Assembly: GCF_018141405.1 (NCBI RefSeq)
Contig: NZ_CP058648.1
Span: 1,751,001 to 1,815,000 of the forward strand
DNA length: 64,000 nt
Direction: 5' to 3'
DNA from: Serpentinicella alkaliphila
GTDB lineage: Bacteria; Bacillota; Clostridia; Peptostreptococcales; Natronincolaceae
Positions within the stretch are counted from its first letter, which is position 1; each line of letters opens with the position of its first letter. The notes beneath the pieces were generated by a model, which was not told the origin of the DNA, made no database searches, and saw nothing but the letters and a program-made list of their open reading frames with translations. The translations under genes were made by a program, and so were the position numbers. Below, in pieces: positions 9,444 to 18,590 of the stretch.

Positions 9444-9540
9444 ATTATTTTAAAAAATGGGAATGAGATAACTATTTGAAATGTGTTTTTGACTATTCAC
9501 TTCACAAATAAAACATTATGTCATCAGAAATCATGTGTAC
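9419..9540. repeat. 122-bp target-site duplication, left copy
   Basis: Bases 9419-9540 are repeated, as far as I can read identically, at 11443-11564 and directly flank the IS on both sides. Such long, variable duplications are a known peculiarity of the IS1634 family. Confidence 0.93.
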
Positions 9541-11442
9541 CCTGAGTTTATAGGTTCAAAAACTAAAAAGATAATAAAACACTTGAATTTCAGGTGTTTT
9601 TTTATTGGAAATTTTGGAAATAATTGTTGTGTACTTCGATGTACTGTGATATAATAAAAGAGGGTGATTTTATGTTTATTAGAGTGACTAAGAGTCCTAC
9701 AGCTAAGTATAAAAAAGTATATCTTGTTGAAGGCTACCGTGACGAAAATGGTAAATCTAAACAAAGAATTATTAAATGCTATGGCAATCTTGAAGAATTA
9801 GAGGCTAATGATCCGGATATTCTACAAAAGCTAAAAGATTCTGCTAAATTGATAACTAAAAACCAAGTAAATCTAACATTGAACCTTAGTGATAGTAACG
9901 ATGATATGGAAATTGATAAGAACTATGGCTACTTTTTTTCTTGAAAGACTCTATAATGAGCTTAGTTTACCTCAGTTTTTTAAATCACAAATGCGTAAAA
10001 GAAAGCATGTTTTTGACTTGAATGAAGTTTTTCAATTGCTTCTATATGGAAGAATTCTGAAACCTGCTAGTAAAAAATCAACATTTGAAAATAAAGATGA
10101 GTATTTCGAATCTTTTAAAGTAACTATAAATTCTATTTACGAGTCTCTCTCTCTAATGAAGGATATTAAAGAAGACCTACAACAACATCTTCATGAACAA
10201 GTTTCACAGATCCACGGTAGAGATACTTCACTTGTTTTCTTTGATGTAACTAACTATTACTTTGAATCAGACTTAGAAAATAATCTTAAAAAAGTTGGTA
10301 TCTCTAAACAAAAAAGAACAACGCCAATCGTACAAATGAGTCTAGCAATTGATAGAGCAGGCCTACCTGTTGGGTATGATCTTTTTTCTGGTAATACCCA
10401 TGATAGTACAATGCTTATTCCTGCCTTAAAGAATATGAAAAATAGATATGCTCTTGAGAGAGTAATTCTAACAGCAGACAAAGCTCTAAATAGTGGTAAA
10501 AACCTAGCTTTTCTTGTAGAAAACAATGATGGTTACATAGTTTCACAAAAGGTAAGAGGTGCCTCTAAGACATTTATAAAAGAAATTCTTAAAGATGAAG
10601 GCTACGTTTATAACTCTACTAAAACTTTTAAGATTAAATCTTTCTTCAGGGAAAGAAAAACTAATAACGAAAATGGTGAGGAAATTACACTCAAAGAAAA
10701 AGTTGTATCTTTCTGGGGCTGGGCCGATTATGATGCTAGAGAAAAACACAAAAGAGAAAAATTAGAAGAAAAAAATTCAAGAGTATCTTGAAAATCCTTC
10801 GAAATATAAAGCTTCTAATCGTTATGGTGTAAAAAAGTATTTAAAAGAAATAGAGATAGATACTTTTACAGGTGAAGTGGAAGATAAAAAAACGCTCTTA
10901 GAGTTTGAAGCTGCTAAGTACGAAAGAGATGTGGCCTTAGATGGGTATTATGCTCTTGTTACCAGTGAGCTTGAAATGCCTGATGAAGAAATAATTGAAA
11001 GGTATAGAGGTCTTTGGAAGATAGAAGAATCTTTTAAAGTTTTAAAGTCAGATTTAGAAGGTCGTCCTGTCTATGTTCGAAGAGAGGATAGAATAGAAGG
11101 ACATTTTCTTATTTGTTTCGTAGCATTATTAATTTCGAGAATTTTAGAGAATAAACTCAAAAACAAATACTCTATTAAACGAATACAAGAGTCTCTTAGA
11201 AATGCGACGTGTAGATTTATTACCAATGGAATCTACTCACTTAATAAACAAGATGAAATTTATAGAGATATCGAAAAATTATTTGGTGTTTCTCTAAATT
11301 ACAGAAATATAAGAATCGAGCAAATTCGTTCTTATAGGAAAGAAATAGTTCACAACATAAAAAAATAAAAACAAATCAGCTATGACCTAGTATTTTTAAG
11401 GTGTTTAGCTGATTTTTTGTTCTTGCAACCTATAAACTCAGG
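9541..11442 (+). mobile_element. IS1634-family insertion sequence, copy 1
   Basis: A 1902-bp element bounded by inverted repeats: CCTGAGTTTATAGGTT at the left and its complement AACCTATAAACTCAGG at the right. It carries one transposase gene with frameshifts. A second copy lies inverted at 27853-29748. The boundaries are set by the flanking 122-bp duplication. The family call rests on the transposase type and on the long direct repeats, which are characteristic of IS1634. Confidence 0.9.
9672..11368 (+). pseudogene. IS1634-family transposase, frameshifted
   Basis: DDE transposase of about 565 residues in three pieces. The N-terminal part starts at ATG 9672 (MFIRVTKS). Its frame breaks at a run of seven Ts at 9933-9939, where the other copy has six. 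It resumes to about 10790, breaks at an A7 run shared by both copies, and continues to the TAA at 11366-11368. Visible features are SLVFFDVTNYYFES, with a likely catalytic aspartate; TADKALNSG, with a second; and IIERYRGLWKIEESFKVLKSDL, with the catalytic glutamate in the YREK-type region. It is inactive as read unless the runs are miscalled. Confidence 0.88.
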
Positions 11443-11564
11443 GGATGTCAAAAACATCTCTTTTTTGATTATTTTAAAAAATGGGAATGAGATAACTATT
11501 TGAAATGTGTTTTTGACTATTCACTTCACAAATAAAACATTATGTCATCAGAAATCATGTGTAC
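11443..11564. repeat. 122-bp target-site duplication, right copy
   Basis: Right-hand partner of the duplication at 9419-9540. It contains a duplicate of the kinase terminator and begins immediately after the IS inverted repeat. Confidence 0.93.
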
Positions 11565-11930
11565 AATAAGATCATTACATGGAAAGAGGTGAGAATGATT
11601 ATATTAAGACATTTTTAAGATATGAAAATAAATATTTGTTAAATGAAAATCAATATAAATCAGTACTCTAACGGGATATATCTTGGAAAAGGAAATATAG
11701 TTATATAAATGGACAAATAGAAAGGTCAACAACTTCCGCGTGAAGGCTTTAATGAAATAAAACAACCTAGAATACAATAAGACATATTTAAACAAATATA
11801 TATCTAAAATTTCTTTTAATTTTCATTAGTTCTTCAGACAACCTTCACACAAGCTGGATAAACTATAGTCAAGAGAGGAGTGATAAATATTTAGGCAAGA
11901 GAAAGACTTGTTTGCAAAATAAATAAAATA
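11565..11930. other. Non-coding stretch between IS and DUF2680 gene
   Basis: About 370 AT-rich bases. I see no convincing gene or RNA. It is the original downstream flank of the kinase gene and should hold the promoter of the gene at 11946. Confidence 0.5.
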
Positions 11931-11945
11931 AGGAGGTTGATAAAA

Positions 11946-12413
11946 ATGAATTTAAACAAAGGTTTTGTAGGATTTATGGTGGCACTTTTAATGACAACTG
12001 TAGGAGTAACTGCGGTGTTTGCAGGTTCTAGTAACAGTTCTTCAGAAAGTAGTGTCTCAAATGTCAGAAGTAGAATAGAAAAGAGGAAGCCAGCTGAGTT
12101 GACAGATGAACAGAGAGAAGCGATGGAATTACGAAGAAGCAAAATGGTTGTAGCACAAGAAAAATGGGCAACACTTACTGATGAGCAAAAGGAAGAAATA
12201 TATTTGTTGAAGGATGAAATTACTAAAATAGAAGGTCGAATTATAGACAAGTATTCAGAATGGAAAGTTATAGATGGAGAAATGGCATCACAGATTAAAG
12301 AACGTTTAGAAGAAAGCAGAGTAAAGGTGCGTGAAGCTAATAGAATGCCAATGTTAGGTCGTAGAGGTGGACTAGGTAGAGGATTCAAATGTAATGAAGC
12401 TCCGCAAGAATAG
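11946..12413 (+). CDS. Exported DUF2680-type protein
   Basis: A 155-residue protein with an N-terminal signal peptide (KGFVGFMVALLMTTVGVTAVFA, cleavage near FAG-SS). A serine-rich linker follows, then a charged helical region containing LTDEQREA and LTDEQKEEI repeats and ending with ASQIKERLEE and a GRRGGLGRGF tail. This LTDEQ...IKERL pattern matches the DUF2680 family of small exported proteins of unknown function. ATG 11946 is preferred over TTG 11937 because AGGAGG at 11931-11936 gives nine-base spacing. A perfect terminator follows. The metal ATPase operon comes next but has its own promoter. Confidence 0.82.
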   Translation: MNLNKGFVGFMVALLMTTVGVTAVFAGSSNSSSESSVSNVRSRIEKRKPAELTDEQREAMELRRSKMVVAQEKWATLTDEQKEEIYLLKDEITKIEGRIIDKYSEWKVIDGEMASQIKERLEESRVKVREANRMPMLGRRGGLGRGFKCNEAPQE

Positions 12414-12518
12414 TAGCCGATGCAACTAAATCTATAATTATTAATGCTCATAATAGGAATGATTAACAATGAAAGAAATAACCACTCGGAGTATGAAAAA
12501 TTAAATAACCAATTGTAT

Positions 12519-12562
12519 ACCGGTTTGGACGATTAAACGTTGTCCTTACCGGTTTCTTTTAC
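12519..12562 (+). terminator. Strong rho-independent terminator
   Basis: ACCGGTTTGGAC pairs with GTCCTTACCGGT, followed by a T-rich tract. It separates the DUF2680 gene from the ATPase. Confidence 0.85.
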
Positions 12563-12610
12563 TTTTTTATAATATAAGTTATAATATGTGCAATTGTTCA
12601 TATGAAATTA

Positions 12611-12639
12611 TTGACAATGAGAAACTAATAGAATAGAAT
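12611..12639 (+). promoter_or_regulatory. Promoter of the metal ATPase
   Basis: TTGACA at 12611-12616, a 17-base spacer and TAGAAT at 12634-12639. The operator palindrome starts three bases after the -10, so a bound repressor would cover the start site. Confidence 0.82.
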
Positions 12640-12641
12640 AT

Positions 12642-12677
12642 ACACAAACATATGAATAGTTATTCATATGTTTGTGT
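12642..12677 (+). promoter_or_regulatory. ArsR/SmtB-type operator palindrome
   Basis: Two perfect 17-base arms (ACACAAACATATGAATA and its complement) with a two-base centre. The core TGAATA-GT-TATTCA has the 12-2-12 layout recognised by ArsR/SmtB metal-sensing repressors such as CzrA and CadC. Its position on the start site argues for metal-relieved repression of the ATPase. No ArsR-family gene lies next to it. Confidence 0.75.
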
Positions 12678-12731
12678 GATAAATATATGTATTAATACGG
12701 AACTAAATAAAATATAAGGGGTAGAAGAGAG

Positions 12732-15341
12732 ATGTTATCAATAGTTAGTAAAGAACTGATTTTAGAAGGCCTAGATTGTGCAAATTGTTCTTCTAAAATA
12801 GAACATGAAGCAAATCAAATAGAAGGCGTTAGTGCTTATGTGAACTTTATGACGAAGACACTTACTCTAGAAATAGAGAATGAGCAAAATATTGATAATA
12901 TTTTAGTAAAGATAACTGATATTGTCAATAAACATGAACCCCATGTTATTGTGAGGGAAAAAATGATTAACAAAGGCATAAAGAAATCCTTTTTATTAGT
13001 TGGTTTAGGATGCGCTAATTGTGCTATTAAAATGGAATCACAAATTAGAAATCTATCGGGTGTTAGGAATGCAAATGTAGATTTTGTTTCTAGTAAACTT
13101 ATCATTGAAGCTAGTAGTAGATATGATTTAAAAAGAATAGTTGATGAGGCTACAGTAATAGTGAATAAAATTGAACCTGGTGTAAGAGTAGTGGATGAAG
13201 AGAAAAAAAATAGAGAGAAAAATACAATAGTCTATGTACTAAAGGGGCTTGGATGTGCTAACTGTATTTTAAAGATCGAAGCAGAAGTAATGAAATTAGA
13301 AGGGGTAGAAATAGCCTCTGGTGATTTTGTTTCAAGAAAGCTTACTATAGAGACTAATAACGTTGCTAATTTTAGAAAGTTAAATGAAGAAATAAAAAGT
13401 ATTGTAGAAAGAATCGAGCCGGGTGTAAAGGTGGTATGTGAAAGTGACACTTTAGTGGAGAATACAAATTATAGTGAAATAATATCAGACCACTCAAGCA
13501 AAAATGAATTAATTAGGCTTGGCATTGGTGGTGCACTATTTGCTTTTGGATTAGCCTTAAACCTATCAGAGGTTGCAAGATTAACTGTATTTTTAATTAG
13601 CTATTTTATAGTAGGTGGAGAAATTTTATTTAGAGCAGTAAAAAATATTACAAAAGGGCAAGTGTTTGATGAAAATTTTCTAATGAGTATCGCTACAATA
13701 GGCGCATTTCTTATTGGAGAGTATCCAGAGGGTGTAGCTGTAATGCTATTTTATAAAGTTGGTGAATATTTTCAGGATTTAGCTGTTAATAGATCAAGAA
13801 AATCAATTAGCAATTTAATGGATATTCGACCTGATTTTGCGAATCTTAAGGCAGTTGACGGTATAAGAAAGGTGTCTCCAGAGGAAGTAAGTATAGGAGA
13901 TATTATTATTGTAAAACCGGGTGAGAAGATTCCGTTAGATGGTATAGTTATAGAAGGAACTTCTATGCTAGATACCTCAGCCTTAACTGGTGAATCTGTG
14001 CCAAGAGAGGTTATGAAGGATGATGATGTTTTAAGTGGTTTCATTAATAAAAATGGTGTTTTAACAATAGAGGTTACAAAAGAATTTCAAGAATCAACAG
14101 TCTCAAAAATTTTGGATTTAGTTCAAAATGCGAGTAATAGAAAGGCCCCAACGGAAAATTTTATAACAAAGTTTGCCAGATACTATACTCCTGTTGTTGT
14201 TGTGGTTGCTGCAGTGCTAGGGATTTTACCACCCTTAATTCATGAAGGTGCAAAATTCTCAGATTGGGTATATAGGTCTTTAGTGTTCTTAGTGATATCA
14301 TGCCCATGTGCTTTGGTAGTATCTATCCCACTAGGATTCTTTGGGGGTATCGGCGGAGCTTCTAAAAGCGGGATACTTATTAAAGGAAGCAACTATCTTG
14401 AAGCGTTAAACAATGTTGATACAGTTATATTTGATAAAACTGGTACATTAACAAAAGGTGTATTCAATGTTGTAGAGATAAAGCCACAGATTAAGTATAC
14501 AAATGAAGGAATACTTGAATACGCTGCTTACGCTGAGAGTTATTCAAACCACCCAATTGCAACATCCATTTTAAAGGCATACGGGAAAGTTGTAGACAAA
14601 AACAAAATTGAAAGTTATGAGGAAGTGCCAGGACATGGTACTAAGGTTAGAATTGATGGAACGGATATACTAGTAGGTAATGCTAAATTAATGGACAGAG
14701 AAAATATTGCGTATGATAAAGTTGAATCTGTAGGTACAATAGTGTATGTTTCTACAAACAGGGAATATTGTGGTTATATTGTGATTGCAGATGAAGTTAA
14801 AGAAGACTCTGAGTCCGCAATAAGTTCACTTAAATCCATAGGAGTAAAAAAGACAGTTATGCTTACTGGTGATTCAAAAACTGTTGGTGAAAAAGTAGGT
14901 AAACAGTTGGGATTAGATGATGTATATTCAGAACTATTACCTATTGATAAAGTAGAAAAATTAGAATTACTCGAGTTACAAAAATCACCGAGAGGAAAGC
15001 TTGTTTTTGTAGGTGATGGGATAAACGATGCACCTGTGTTGGCTAGAGCAGATATAGGAATAGCTATGGGGGGGTTAGGTTCGGATGCAGCAATAGAGGC
15101 GGCAGATATAGTAATAATGACGGATGAGCCTTCGAAAATTGTTACTGCTATAAAAATAGCTAAAAGAACTAGGAAAATTGTTTGGCAAAATATTATACTT
15201 GCTATGGGTATTAAATTTATCTTCCTCGCACTTGGGGCTTTAGGTGTAGCTTCACTATGGGAAGCAGTTTTTGCTGATGTTGGCGTAGCAGTTATAGCTG
15301 TATTAAATGCAATGAGAGTAATGAATATAGAAAAGATTTAG
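12732..15341 (+). CDS. cadA: P1B-2 heavy-metal efflux ATPase (Cd/Zn/Pb type)
   Basis: An 869-residue membrane pump expected to export soft divalent cations such as cadmium, zinc or lead. It has three N-terminal heavy-metal-associated domains, each with a GxxCANC metal site (GLDCANC at about 13-19, two GLGCANC further on); most relatives have one or two. The core has a TGES actuator motif, the intramembrane CPC at about 524-526, Asp568 in DKTGT, an HP motif in YSNHPIA and the GDGINDAP hinge. The C-terminal helix pair (WEAVFADVGVAVIAVLNAMR) supports the P1B-2 zinc/cadmium class over copper. It is driven by the operator-covered promoter upstream. Confidence 0.93.
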   Translation: MLSIVSKELILEGLDCANCSSKIEHEANQIEGVSAYVNFMTKTLTLEIENEQNIDNILVKITDIVNKHEPHVIVREKMINKGIKKSFLLVGLGCANCAIKMESQIRNLSGVRNANVDFVSSKLIIEASSRYDLKRIVDEATVIVNKIEPGVRVVDEEKKNREKNTIVYVLKGLGCANCILKIEAEVMKLEGVEIASGDFVSRKLTIETNNVANFRKLNEEIKSIVERIEPGVKVVCESDTLVENTNYSEIISDHSSKNELIRLGIGGALFAFGLALNLSEVARLTVFLISYFIVGGEILFRAVKNITKGQVFDENFLMSIATIGAFLIGEYPEGVAVMLFYKVGEYFQDLAVNRSRKSISNLMDIRPDFANLKAVDGIRKVSPEEVSIGDIIIVKPGEKIPLDGIVIEGTSMLDTSALTGESVPREVMKDDDVLSGFINKNGVLTIEVTKEFQESTVSKILDLVQNASNRKAPTENFITKFARYYTPVVVVVAAVLGILPPLIHEGAKFSDWVYRSLVFLVISCPCALVVSIPLGFFGGIGGASKSGILIKGSNYLEALNNVDTVIFDKTGTLTKGVFNVVEIKPQIKYTNEGILEYAAYAESYSNHPIATSILKAYGKVVDKNKIESYEEVPGHGTKVRIDGTDILVGNAKLMDRENIAYDKVESVGTIVYVSTNREYCGYIVIADEVKEDSESAISSLKSIGVKKTVMLTGDSKTVGEKVGKQLGLDDVYSELLPIDKVEKLELLELQKSPRGKLVFVGDGINDAPVLARADIGIAMGGLGSDAAIEAADIVIMTDEPSKIVTAIKIAKRTRKIVWQNIILAMGIKFIFLALGALGVASLWEAVFADVGVAVIAVLNAMRVMNIEKI

Positions 15342-15400
15342 ATTTCACTGTAGTATAAAGCTTGGGATACTATAAATATAAATTTAATAGATTGTTATAT

Positions 15401-15442
15401 ACTCCTCTTGAGGTAAGATTGTGTTACCTTAGGGGAGTTTTA
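15401..15442 (+). terminator. Terminator of the metal ATPase
   Basis: ACTCCTCTTGAGGTAA pairs with TTACCTTAGGGGAGT, followed by TTTTA. Confidence 0.85.
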
Positions 15443-16572
15443 TATTTGAACCGTAAAAGAATTTTTGAACTTTTCTCCCTATGCCATAAATTAAGATATA
15501 GTTTATAATACGGCATTACTAATCTATAATGTGGGTATAAAATTATTATTATTTTGTCTAGAAGTAGTATATTTATTAGCTACGGTAGAAGTGTGTTATT
15601 AGTCTTGTAATAGTAAATATAGGTGTATCTTAAGAGAAAATGAGAAAATCCTCTTTCTCCCTTTTACAAGGGGATAGGGGTTTTTTACATTGAAGCAAAA
15701 TGGTATACAATTTGCTGAAATATAGCTTAAAGGCGTCATCTAGAGAAATTTTTTGCTGATGATATTAAGCACCGTTAGAATAATTAGAACGTCTAGGATT
15801 GCTATAATCCGTAATGTCATTATGATGGTTAAATTCACAAGCTTCTTGTTACATTAGCGCTTCATTTAGGAGAGATTAAAAGCATAAAACAAGTAAAATA
15901 TAATGAAAGATTTAATCATCCTATCAAAATGAATAGATTAATATGTGAAGTTCTAAATAGAAGGCATGCTAATATGGCTGTAAGTAGAATTGAACTTGAG
16001 AAAAAAATATTCTATAAGATCAGATAAATACTGTAGATAGTGCGAAGATTGAGCCCACCTTATAAAAGAAGTTGATTGAGAAATATAAGTGTTTGTTGGG
16101 GCGTATTATATAACTTTATATTGTTAAAAAAATAATTATATTGTTAAAAAAATATTTAATATTCAGTATGATTGAAATTGTTATTGCACTATGCTAGAAT
16201 TTTAATTGTAAACTGGTAAGTCCAGTAAAAGATGCTTTTTTGTAGAAAGTAGAAATATGTTTTGTAAATTCAAAGTATTTATTAATTTTTACATAATGGT
16301 TTTTTATAATATTTTTCGTATACATATACAATTGGCTGGACTATTTAAATTCGGAACGATAATTTCGCATAAGGTTTTAAATAAACGTATTAAAATTAAG
16401 ATTTTTTTCGACAATTTTCTGCGTGTTTTTCATTGAAATTACTATCATAAGACACAATGAAAATAAGGTGTTGAAGTTTATATCTAATAGTAATTAGAAT
16501 AGTAAGTAGACTAAATGTGAATAATATGAACACTGTCTAATTAAGTATTTTGCCATATAATCTAAAAAAAGT
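15443..16572. other. Long region without a clear gene
   Basis: About 1.1 kb with no convincing intact gene. One open stretch of about 60 codons ends with the TAA at 16025-16027 (it contains NRLICEVLNRRH) and may be the tail of a decayed gene I cannot identify. A G/C-rich hairpin followed by six Ts near 15650-15685 could be a terminator. The region ends at the etf promoter. Confidence 0.45.
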
Positions 16573-16601
16573 TTGACATCAAACTAACTGCATTTTATAA
16601 T
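16573..16601 (+). promoter_or_regulatory. Consensus promoter of the etf-lactate dehydrogenase operon
   Basis: TTGACA at 16573-16578, exactly 17 bases, then TATAAT at 16596-16601: a full SigA consensus. The 5' leader to the first start codon is about 185 bases. Confidence 0.9.
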
Positions 16602-16620
16602 AGTTTTATATAAAACTATT
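16599..16620 (+). promoter_or_regulatory. 22-bp perfect palindrome over the -10 and start site
   Basis: A 22-base perfect palindrome with core ATAGTTTTATATAAAACTAT overlaps the end of the -10 box and the start site. It is well placed as a repressor operator for the operon. The cognate regulator is not in the immediate neighbourhood. Confidence 0.6.
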
Positions 16621-16794
16621 TTATAGTTGAGAACTTATCAAGAGTTTCAAGTAAATTCTGAGTAAATTTTATGTTAAGTTATGAGATTATAACTTAAATG
16701 TATTTTTTAAAATATTTAGGACTTTGTGTCCAAATACTTTTAATAAAAATTATACAATTTTAAATGTAAAAGCGTAAAGGAGAGAGGAAAAGGT

Positions 16795-17580
16795 ATGCAG
16801 ATTCTGATATGTGTAAAACAGGTTCCAGATGATTCTATTGAAATTCGTCTGGATAATAAAACGAAAATGCCTAATTTAAATGGGGTAAGTATGGTAGCAA
16901 ATGCATTCGATACCTATGCATTAGAAATGGCTGTTCGTTTTATGGAAGCTAATGGTGGAAATGTTAGTGTATTAAATGTTGGAGCAGAAGATTCTACAAA
17001 CACATTAAAAAATTGTCTTGCTGTAGGAGCTAAAGAAGCATATTTTGTGCAAGATGATTCATTCGTGAACTTAGATGCTTTAGGAGCAGCAGATGCTTTA
17101 GCAAATGCTATTAGAAAAATCGAAAATGACAAAGGTCAAAAATTTGATTTAATTCTTTGTGGATTAGAATCAACAGATGAAATTACAGGTCAAGTAGGAG
17201 CAATGCTAGCTGAAAAGTTAGAAACAGGTTTTGTTAGTAGAGCGATAGCATTTAATGTAAAAGATGGTGATCTACAAGTTAATCAGGAAACTGAAGAAGG
17301 ATATAACGTTGTTTCTGTAATATCTCCAGCTGTAGTAACAGTAAGCAAACCAGAGTACGATCCACGTTATCCTACTATTAAAACTAAGATGGCAAGCCGT
17401 AAGGCAGTAATTCCAACTTTTTCAGCAGCAGAAATTGGAGAGGTAAAACAAGCAATCGTTCGTTTAGTTGAATATGTTGAACCTCCTAAGAGAGAGGCTG
17501 GCATCAAAATTCAAGAGAAAGATGCTGTATTAGCAGTAAGTGCTGCTATAGAGCAGATGAAAAAAGATAAGGCAATCTAA
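16795..17580 (+). CDS. etfB: Electron-transfer flavoprotein beta subunit
   Basis: A 261-residue EtfB, a cytoplasmic flavoprotein subunit that accepts electrons from dehydrogenases. It has the N-terminal ICVKQVPD strand, the family signature region around the nucleotide pocket (LCGLESTDEITGQVGAMLAE) and the conserved VVTVSKPEYDPRYPTIKTKMASRK segment. The start is preceded by GGAGAGAGG. It opens a four-gene operon with etfA, a FAD-linked lactate/glycolate dehydrogenase and an acyl-CoA dehydrogenase. In anaerobes such EtfB proteins can bind a bifurcating FAD; the context supports this but the sequence alone does not prove it. Confidence 0.95.
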   Translation: MQILICVKQVPDDSIEIRLDNKTKMPNLNGVSMVANAFDTYALEMAVRFMEANGGNVSVLNVGAEDSTNTLKNCLAVGAKEAYFVQDDSFVNLDALGAADALANAIRKIENDKGQKFDLILCGLESTDEITGQVGAMLAEKLETGFVSRAIAFNVKDGDLQVNQETEEGYNVVSVISPAVVTVSKPEYDPRYPTIKTKMASRKAVIPTFSAAEIGEVKQAIVRLVEYVEPPKREAGIKIQEKDAVLAVSAAIEQMKKDKAI

Positions 17581-17600
17581 TTAAGGAGGATAACGAGAGT

Positions 17601-18542
17601 ATGAAGGCATTATTATATATTGAAACAAGTGGAGATAAAGTTTTAGGCGGAAGCGTTGAGTTAATAAGTGCAGTGAAAGCAATAGATGCAGAAGGAACAG
17701 CTCTTGTAATAGGTAATAAAGTTGCTGCAGGTACAGTAGCTTCTTTCGGAATTCCAGTTATTTATACAGATTCTGTTGCTACAGACAATGATACTTTAAC
17801 AGAAGTATTATTTGAAATAGTTAAAGGCGAGAATCCAGATATGCTTTTATTTGCTAATACAGCATTATCTAAAGATGTTGCACCAAGAATTGCAGCACGT
17901 ATGAATTTTGGATGTGTAAGTGACGTAATTGGAATGAGCAAAAACGACGGTAAAGTAATGTATACAAGACCAGCTTATGGTGGAACAATTTTTGAACGTA
18001 TTGAAGTAGAGGGTGCATCTGTAGTTACAGTTAGAGGTGGAAGCTTCTCTAAACCTGAGGCTGCTGCAAATGCAGAAATTACTGAGAAAAATGTTCAAAT
18101 TCCAGCTAATGCTATTAAAGCAAAAATCGTTGATGTTGTAAAAGAGATTTCAGAATCAGTTAACTTAGAAGAAGCCCAAGTTATTGTAGCTGGTGGACGT
18201 GGAATGGGTAGTGCAGAGAATTTTGAACTTGTTAAAGAGTTAGCACGTGTACTTGGGGGTGTTGTTGGAGCAACAAGACCACCGATTGAAGACGGATGGA
18301 TTTCTCGTGCACACCAAGTTGGACAATCAGGAAAAGTAGTAGCACCAAAACTTTATATTGCATGTGGTATTTCCGGAGCAACACAACATACATCAGGAAT
18401 CTCTGGTTCAGATTATATTGTGGCAATTAATAAAGATGAAGATGCGCCAATTTTTGAAATTGCTAACTTAGCTATCGTTGGAGATGTAACTGAGATTCTT
18501 AAAGGTATGATTGAAGAAATGAAGAAAGTTAAAGCTGAGTAA
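17601..18542 (+). CDS. etfA: Electron-transfer flavoprotein alpha subunit
   Basis: A 313-residue EtfA, partner of EtfB. The C-terminal FAD domain is complete: GGRGMGSAENF, the GATRPPIEDGWISRAHQVGQSG segment and CGISGATQHTSGI, which contacts the FAD. The protein has no N-terminal ferredoxin domain, unlike the longer EtfA of the Acetobacterium lactate dehydrogenase complex. If the complex bifurcates electrons, ferredoxin would have to dock externally. A GGAGG site lies just before the ATG, 20 bases after etfB, so the genes are coexpressed in equal amounts. Confidence 0.95.
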   Translation: MKALLYIETSGDKVLGGSVELISAVKAIDAEGTALVIGNKVAAGTVASFGIPVIYTDSVATDNDTLTEVLFEIVKGENPDMLLFANTALSKDVAPRIAARMNFGCVSDVIGMSKNDGKVMYTRPAYGGTIFERIEVEGASVVTVRGGSFSKPEAAANAEITEKNVQIPANAIKAKIVDVVKEISESVNLEEAQVIVAGGRGMGSAENFELVKELARVLGGVVGATRPPIEDGWISRAHQVGQSGKVVAPKLYIACGISGATQHTSGISGSDYIVAINKDEDAPIFEIANLAIVGDVTEILKGMIEEMKKVKAE

Positions 18543-18590
18543 AGTTTTTCTGATCCTTAGTAAATAAAAAATTTAGGAGGAATGATTATT

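Noticed and set aside
10760-10800. Programmed -1 frameshift at the shared A7 run of the IS1634 transposases
   Set aside because: The run contains an A AAA AAT heptamer, but rejoining the protein requires a +1 shift, so -1 slippage would give the wrong frame.
11604-11795. Open frame of 63 codons on the minus strand
   Set aside because: No ribosome site and low-complexity hydrophobic composition; no sign of coding constraint.
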